DNA from: an uncultured Oribacterium sp.
GTDB taxonomy: Bacteria > Bacillota > Clostridia > Lachnospirales > Lachnospiraceae
DNA: 27,189 bases
Reading direction: 5' to 3'
NCBI GenBank assembly: GCA_937927445.1
Contig: CALAOB010000026.1
Location: 1 to 27,189, forward strand
The position numbers were made by a program, and so were the translations under genes. The first letter of the stretch is position 1. Each line of letters starts with the position of its first letter. This document shows, piece after piece, positions 23,276 through 27,189 of the stretch. Below the pieces are notes generated by a model. That model was not told the DNA's origin. It saw only the letters and a program-made list of their open reading frames with translations, and searched no databases.

Positions 23276-24739
23276 ATGAAAATCAAACGAGATAAACGTG
23301 TAGAGCTGCTGGCCCCGGCCGGTTCGTTCCAGTCCGTGGTCGCGGCGGTCAATGCCGGTGCCGACGCGGTATACATGGGCGGCCGTCGTTTCGGTGCCCG
23401 CGCCTACGCGGATTCAGCACAGGCCGAGGGGGAAGATATGGTGATGGAGGCGATCCATTACTGTCATCTCTTCTCGGTAAAACTATATATGACGGTAAAT
23501 ATACTCTTTAAGGACGACGAACTTAAGGAGCTTTTTTCGTACATAAAACCCTATTACGAAGCGGGCGTCGACGGCCTCATCATGCAGGATCTCGGTGCCG
23601 TACGCGTGATCAGATCCATGTTTCCGGACCTCGAGGTACATGCCAGCACGCAGCAGACCATCACCAGCGTGGCCGGTGCCCGGATGGCGCAGCGTTTCGG
23701 CATGACCCGTGCCGTCGTGTCCCGTGAGCTCAGTCTTCAGGAGATCCGGAAGATCCACGACGAGAGCGGCATGGAGCTCGAGGTCTTCTGCCACGGCGCG
23801 ATGTGCTACAGCTACTCCGGTGCCTGCTTCATGTCCTCACTCCTCGGTGGCCGTTCCGGTAACCGCGGACGCTGCGCCGGCACCTGCCGCCTCTGCTACG
23901 AAACCGCAGGGCAGAAGGGCTACTACCTCAGCATGAAGGACATGCAGACGATCGAGCTGCTGCCGGAGCTGATCGAAGCCGGTGCCTACAGCTTCAAGAT
24001 TGAGGGCCGCATGAAGTCCCCGGTGTACACCGCGGGGGTCGTGAGCGTTTACCGGAAGTACCTCGACCTCGCGCTCGACTGCATTGACCGAAAGCAGGAA
24101 GCAGCGAAGCGCACCGTGGGAGGGGTGATGAGCGAGGAGAAGCGGAATGCAGAAAGTCCGGCAATGGTGAGTGGACAGAGATCCGGCGCGTCCGGGACCG
24201 CAGCGAAGCACGGCAGTGTGCCGGGCTACCACGTGGCGGAGGAGGACCTCCGGACCCTGCGCGAAATCTTCGACCGCGGGGGCACCAGCAGCTACCTGAA
24301 GAAGCACAACGGCGCAGACATGATCGCGCTGTTGGAGAAGAAATTCCGCGCGGTGGACCAGACGGTGACGGAGCGCATTCAGGCCGCCTACATCGACCGC
24401 AACCGGACGATCACGGTGGATGCCGCGATGGACATGACGGTGGGCGCGCCAGCGGTGCTGACCCTCAGCGATGCGGCCGGTCGCATGGTGACCGCGGTGT
24501 CGGAGGACCTCGTGCTCGCAGCCGAGCAGAGGCCAATGCAGGCGACGGAGGTTGAGGCGCGGCTCCGGAAAACAGGTGGCACCGCATTTACATTAGGAGA
24601 CGTACAGGTATCGGTGCACGGCGATGCGTTCTATCCGGTCGGAAGGCTGAACGAGCTTCGCCGGACCGCACTCGCGATGTATGAAGAGGAGATTTTACGT
24701 GGCTCGCAGAGAACATACGCAGCACAATCAGATAGATAA
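23276..24739 (+). CDS. U32-family (RlhA/TrhP-like) protein, N-terminal part
   Basis: Member of the peptidase U32 family, whose studied relatives (RlhA, TrhP, UbiU/V) are Fe-S proteins that hydroxylate rRNA, tRNA or ubiquinone precursors rather than proteases. In 487 aa, the U32 barrel (RVELLAPAGSFQSVVAAVNAGADAVYMGG onward, about 8-270) has the four cluster ligands in the usual C-x6-C-x15-C-x3-C spacing: Cys177, Cys184, Cys200 and Cys204. SFKIEGRMKSPVYTAGVVSVYRKYLD follows. An unusual Ala/Ser/Lys-rich insert at about residues 275-315 splits the domain from its C-terminal segment. The start has no good ribosome binding site; it lies six bases after the zapA stop and is probably coupled. Homologous full-length proteins continue into the next ORF. 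Confidence 0.88.
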   Translation: MKIKRDKRVELLAPAGSFQSVVAAVNAGADAVYMGGRRFGARAYADSAQAEGEDMVMEAIHYCHLFSVKLYMTVNILFKDDELKELFSYIKPYYEAGVDGLIMQDLGAVRVIRSMFPDLEVHASTQQTITSVAGARMAQRFGMTRAVVSRELSLQEIRKIHDESGMELEVFCHGAMCYSYSGACFMSSLLGGRSGNRGRCAGTCRLCYETAGQKGYYLSMKDMQTIELLPELIEAGAYSFKIEGRMKSPVYTAGVVSVYRKYLDLALDCIDRKQEAAKRTVGGVMSEEKRNAESPAMVSGQRSGASGTAAKHGSVPGYHVAEEDLRTLREIFDRGGTSSYLKKHNGADMIALLEKKFRAVDQTVTERIQAAYIDRNRTITVDAAMDMTVGAPAVLTLSDAAGRMVTAVSEDLVLAAEQRPMQATEVEARLRKTGGTAFTLGDVQVSVHGDAFYPVGRLNELRRTALAMYEEEILRGSQRTYAAQSDR

Positions 24740-25952
24740 GCGGAAGCACGCTTCGGCGTACGCGGGTCGTAAGGAAAAGCCGACCGAAGCCGGACGGAGA
24801 AACGACCATGGGAGAGCGGAGCGTGATGCCGTGCCGAAGCGCGGGGGTCAGACCCCGGAGTGGAAGCGGTCGGCGAAGAATGCTTCGACCGAAGCGGGTT
24901 CGACCTCGGCCGCGAAGCGAGGCGGGAACGGTGCTTCCGGCGAGGGCCGTCGCGCAGGCGAACGGGCTCAGACGGAGCGCGCGCCGATGACGTTTACGGC
25001 GTCCGGAACGGCGGCGCGCGACTGGGCGCTGCCGGTGGCGGTGTCGGTCGAGACGGAGGCGCAGCTTGCGGAGGTGCTGAAGCACGACGCGGTCGCACTC
25101 GTGTACCTCGATGAGGCCTGCTTCACGGATTTCGCAGCGCTGATCCGACGGGTGCATGCCGCCGGAAAGCAGGCGGGGCTTCGCCTCCGCCGCATCGAGC
25201 GCGACTTCGACGCGAGCGGGCGGAAGGCGGAAAACAGCGCCGAGCTCCTGAACGCGCTCTGGAAGATGGAGCGCGATGCGCAGAAGAGCGAGGCGCAGTC
25301 AGAGAGTGCCGCCGATCGTGGCAGCGTGGCGGCTGCAGAAGCAGTGCCGCAGATGCCTGCATCCGAACAACAGCCGCCGAGCTGTCTTCCGGACGCCCTT
25401 CTGGTGCGGAACCTCGATGAGGCAATGCTGCTCGAGGATTTCTTCGCGGCACATCCGGAGCTGAAGGCGCGCATCCGCCGGAACTTCGACTACACGGTGT
25501 ACGGCTACAATCAGGAAGCAATCCAGGCGCTGGTGTCACTCGGTGCGGATGGGCTCACCTATCCGATCGAGCTTACGTACCACGAGTGCCGAAAGCTTCG
25601 GAGCGAGCTGCCGTTCGAGCTGATGATCTACGGGCACCTGCCGATGATGGTGAGTGCGAATTGTATACAGCGGACGAGCGCGCGTTGTGATCACGGCAAC
25701 CGGATTCTGCAGCTGCGCGACCGCATGGGCAAGGACATGCCGGTGCGCTGCTACTGTACGTACTGCTACAATCAGATTTTCAACGCCGAGTCGCTCGTGC
25801 TCTATGATCTGCCGGACGAGGTGCGCGCGCTGCAGCCGCAGTGTCTGCGCTACGATTTCTCGGTGGAACCGGCGGCGGTGGTGCGGCAGGTGCTCGAGGG
25901 CGCGGTGCCGCGCAGCATGACGCGCGGACATTTCCGCCACGGGATCGAGTGA
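24699..25952 (+). CDS. U32-family protein, C-terminal part (split or frameshifted)
   Basis: 417 aa from a GTG at 24699 (MARREHTQHNQIDKRKHASAY), with AGAGGAG (24685-24691) seven bases upstream. It overlaps the first U32 ORF by 41 bp in another frame. Residues 1-110 are a basic, low-complexity, probably disordered linker. From about residue 110 (LPVAVSVETEAQLAEVLK) onward it matches the C-terminal barrel-like half of long U32 proteins. It includes NFDYTVYGYNQEAIQALVSLGADGLTYPIELTYHE, MIYGHLPMMVSANCIQRTSARCDHG and the cysteine pair region RCYCTYCYNQIFNAESLVLYDLP. A second low-complexity insert sits at about 185-235. The good ribosome binding site supports two separately made polypeptides, but an error or frameshift in the linker is possible. 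Confidence 0.85.
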   Translation: MARREHTQHNQIDKRKHASAYAGRKEKPTEAGRRNDHGRAERDAVPKRGGQTPEWKRSAKNASTEAGSTSAAKRGGNGASGEGRRAGERAQTERAPMTFTASGTAARDWALPVAVSVETEAQLAEVLKHDAVALVYLDEACFTDFAALIRRVHAAGKQAGLRLRRIERDFDASGRKAENSAELLNALWKMERDAQKSEAQSESAADRGSVAAAEAVPQMPASEQQPPSCLPDALLVRNLDEAMLLEDFFAAHPELKARIRRNFDYTVYGYNQEAIQALVSLGADGLTYPIELTYHECRKLRSELPFELMIYGHLPMMVSANCIQRTSARCDHGNRILQLRDRMGKDMPVRCYCTYCYNQIFNAESLVLYDLPDEVRALQPQCLRYDFSVEPAAVVRQVLEGAVPRSMTRGHFRHGIE

Positions 25953-26056
25953 AGCAGCCACGCGGCATGATGCCGAAACGGCCGGGTACAGACCGTCCGG
26001 TCGCCTGCATTGGCGGAGACCCGGGTACATGTTGATGGATGCTTAGAGGATGAATC

Positions 26057-27189
26057 ATGATCAATCTTTTTATCACGGCGGCGAAGTACATTCAGCTCCT
26101 GCTGATCGTGCTTTACACCTACTGCAATTTCCGATATCTGTCCATCCCGGACCAGGAGGACGCGGATCCGCTCTGCGACTGGCAGCTCCGGATCATCCTG
26201 CTGGTGCATTTCCTGATGAACTGTATCATCTATCTGAAGACGGCGGACATGAGCGCGGTGTGGTTCTACCTCCTGCAGCTCGCGTTTTTCCTGCTGTACA
26301 CCTTCGGGGCGCAGCGGATCTACCGGAACATCAACCGGCTGCTGCTGAACAACACGGTGTTTTTCCTCACCTACGGGCTCATCATGCTCGAGCGCCTCGA
26401 TCCGACGAAGGCGATGAAGCAATTCGTGATCATCGTCGGGGCGGCGGCACTCACGCTCGTCATCCCGTACCTCATCGATAAAATCTGGGACCTCGTGCGC
26501 TGGCGCTCTGCCTTCGCCGCCTTCGGCATCCTGCTGCAGGGCGTCGTGCTGATCATCGGCGCGACGAGCTACGGCGCGAAGATGTCGATTTCGATCGGCG
26601 GCTTCACCTTCCAGGCGTCGGAGATCGTGAAGATCACGTTCGTGCTGGCGATGGCCGGCATGCTGAGCCGTGCAACGGAATTCAGAGACATTGTCTGCAC
26701 CTCGCTGGTGGCGGCCGCGCATGTGCTGGTGCTCGTCGCCTGCAAGGACCTCGGCTCCGCGCTGATTTTCTGCCTCGCGTACCTCGTGATGATCTTCATC
26801 GCGACGAACCGCAGTCTCTACCTCGTGCTCGGCACGGCGGCGATGGGCGGCGCGTCGGTGTTCAGCTACTGTGCCTTTTCGCACGTGCGGAAGCGGGTGT
26901 TTGCGTGGATCAATCCGTGGGCGGACATCGACGACAAGGGCTACCAGATCACGCAGTCGCTCTTCGCGATCGGCACCGGCGGCTTCGCGGGCCTCGGCCT
27001 CTACCAGGGGATGCCGAAGCGCATCCCGATCGTCGAAAAGGACTTCATCCTCTCGGCAATTTCCGAGGAGATGGGCGCGATCACCGCGATCTGCATCATC
27101 CTCGTGTGCCTCGGCTGCTTCATGCAGATGATGGTCATCGCCACCTACATGGAGGACAGCTTCTACAAGCTCGTGGCGGTCGGCCTCGC
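26057..27189 (+). CDS. SEDS-family glycosyltransferase (FtsW/RodA/SpoVE), 3' truncated
   Basis: Polytopic peptidoglycan polymerase of the SEDS family, working with a class B penicillin-binding protein. 377 codons are present and the frame is open at the window end. AGAGGA precedes the ATG at 26057. Extra N-terminal helices (about residues 1-150) precede the SEDS core, which contains ASEIVKITFVLAMAGML, ACKDLGSALIFCLAYLVMIFIAT, INPWADIDDKGYQITQSLFAIGTGGFAGLGLYQGM and KDFILSAISEEMG, the family signature loop. The usual (P)xxxTDF appears as IPIVEKDF. This long form is common in Lachnospiraceae, often beside an FHA protein and a PBP. Whether it serves division, elongation or sporulation is unclear. 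Confidence 0.9.
   Translation, partial: MINLFITAAKYIQLLLIVLYTYCNFRYLSIPDQEDADPLCDWQLRIILLVHFLMNCIIYLKTADMSAVWFYLLQLAFFLLYTFGAQRIYRNINRLLLNNTVFFLTYGLIMLERLDPTKAMKQFVIIVGAAALTLVIPYLIDKIWDLVRWRSAFAAFGILLQGVVLIIGATSYGAKMSISIGGFTFQASEIVKITFVLAMAGMLSRATEFRDIVCTSLVAAAHVLVLVACKDLGSALIFCLAYLVMIFIATNRSLYLVLGTAAMGGASVFSYCAFSHVRKRVFAWINPWADIDDKGYQITQSLFAIGTGGFAGLGLYQGMPKRIPIVEKDFILSAISEEMGAITAICIILVCLGCFMQMMVIATYMEDSFYKLVAVGL

Overview
The window looks like chromosomal DNA from an anaerobic member of the Clostridia. Lachnospiraceae is the best guess, from protein similarity, the zapA / U32-family / SEDS gene order and strong GGAGG-type ribosome binding sites. The coding DNA is GC-rich and the intergenic regions are AT-rich. 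Gene content is almost all housekeeping. I saw no rRNA, tRNA, CRISPR array, phage gene or intact insertion sequence. Both ends cut a gene: the 3' half of groEL on the left and a SEDS-family (FtsW/RodA/SpoVE) gene on the right.

Left third (1-9.9 kb, all + strand): groEL end, terminator; guaB with a near-consensus extended -10 promoter, terminator; nadE (glutamine-dependent NAD synthetase), which carries an apparent 7-nt deletion and frameshift in its synthetase domain, terminator; a TrmH/SpoU RNA methyltransferase; ornithine carbamoyltransferase coupled directly to a small three-helix membrane protein; the primary sigma factor rpoD; queH (queuosine synthesis); and an HPr-like phosphocarrier.

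Middle (9.9-17.4 kb): an Mrp/NBP35-type Fe-S carrier ATPase and a LysR-type regulator on the - strand. The regulator diverges from leuC-leuD across a 472-bp region that holds a perfect 18-bp dyad, an extended -10 box and a six-codon upstream ORF. A DEDD exonuclease (YprB-like) converges on leuD. Between them lie four palindromic units of exactly 39 bp with conserved GTAGGCATG / CATGCCTGC ends, which resemble REP/BIME elements and are the most unusual feature here. The exonuclease diverges from ruvA-ruvB, the Holliday junction branch migration motor.

Right third (17.4-27.2 kb, all + strand): a 12-bp tandem repeat array (ATGACAGAATAA, about six copies) precedes a second LysR-type regulator. This is followed by a YfcC-family transporter and an M20 amidohydrolase, a likely import-and-hydrolyse module. 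A YitT-family membrane protein follows. A 14-bp palindrome (TGACATGAATGTCA) occurs once before the hydrolase and once before yitT. The stretch between yitT and zapA could fold into a three-way junction and also holds a promoter and a repetitive leader. After zapA comes a U32-family (RlhA/TrhP-like) RNA-hydroxylation protein split into two overlapping ORFs, the second with its own good ribosome binding site, and then the SEDS gene.

Several housekeeping proteins (NadE, both U32 halves, RuvA) carry extra Ala/Ser/Glu/Lys-rich linkers, a recurring trait of this genome. The best places for undescribed biology are the 39-bp palindromes, the structured yitT-zapA interval and the LysR-YfcC-M20-YitT cluster. 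None of these can be proved from sequence alone.
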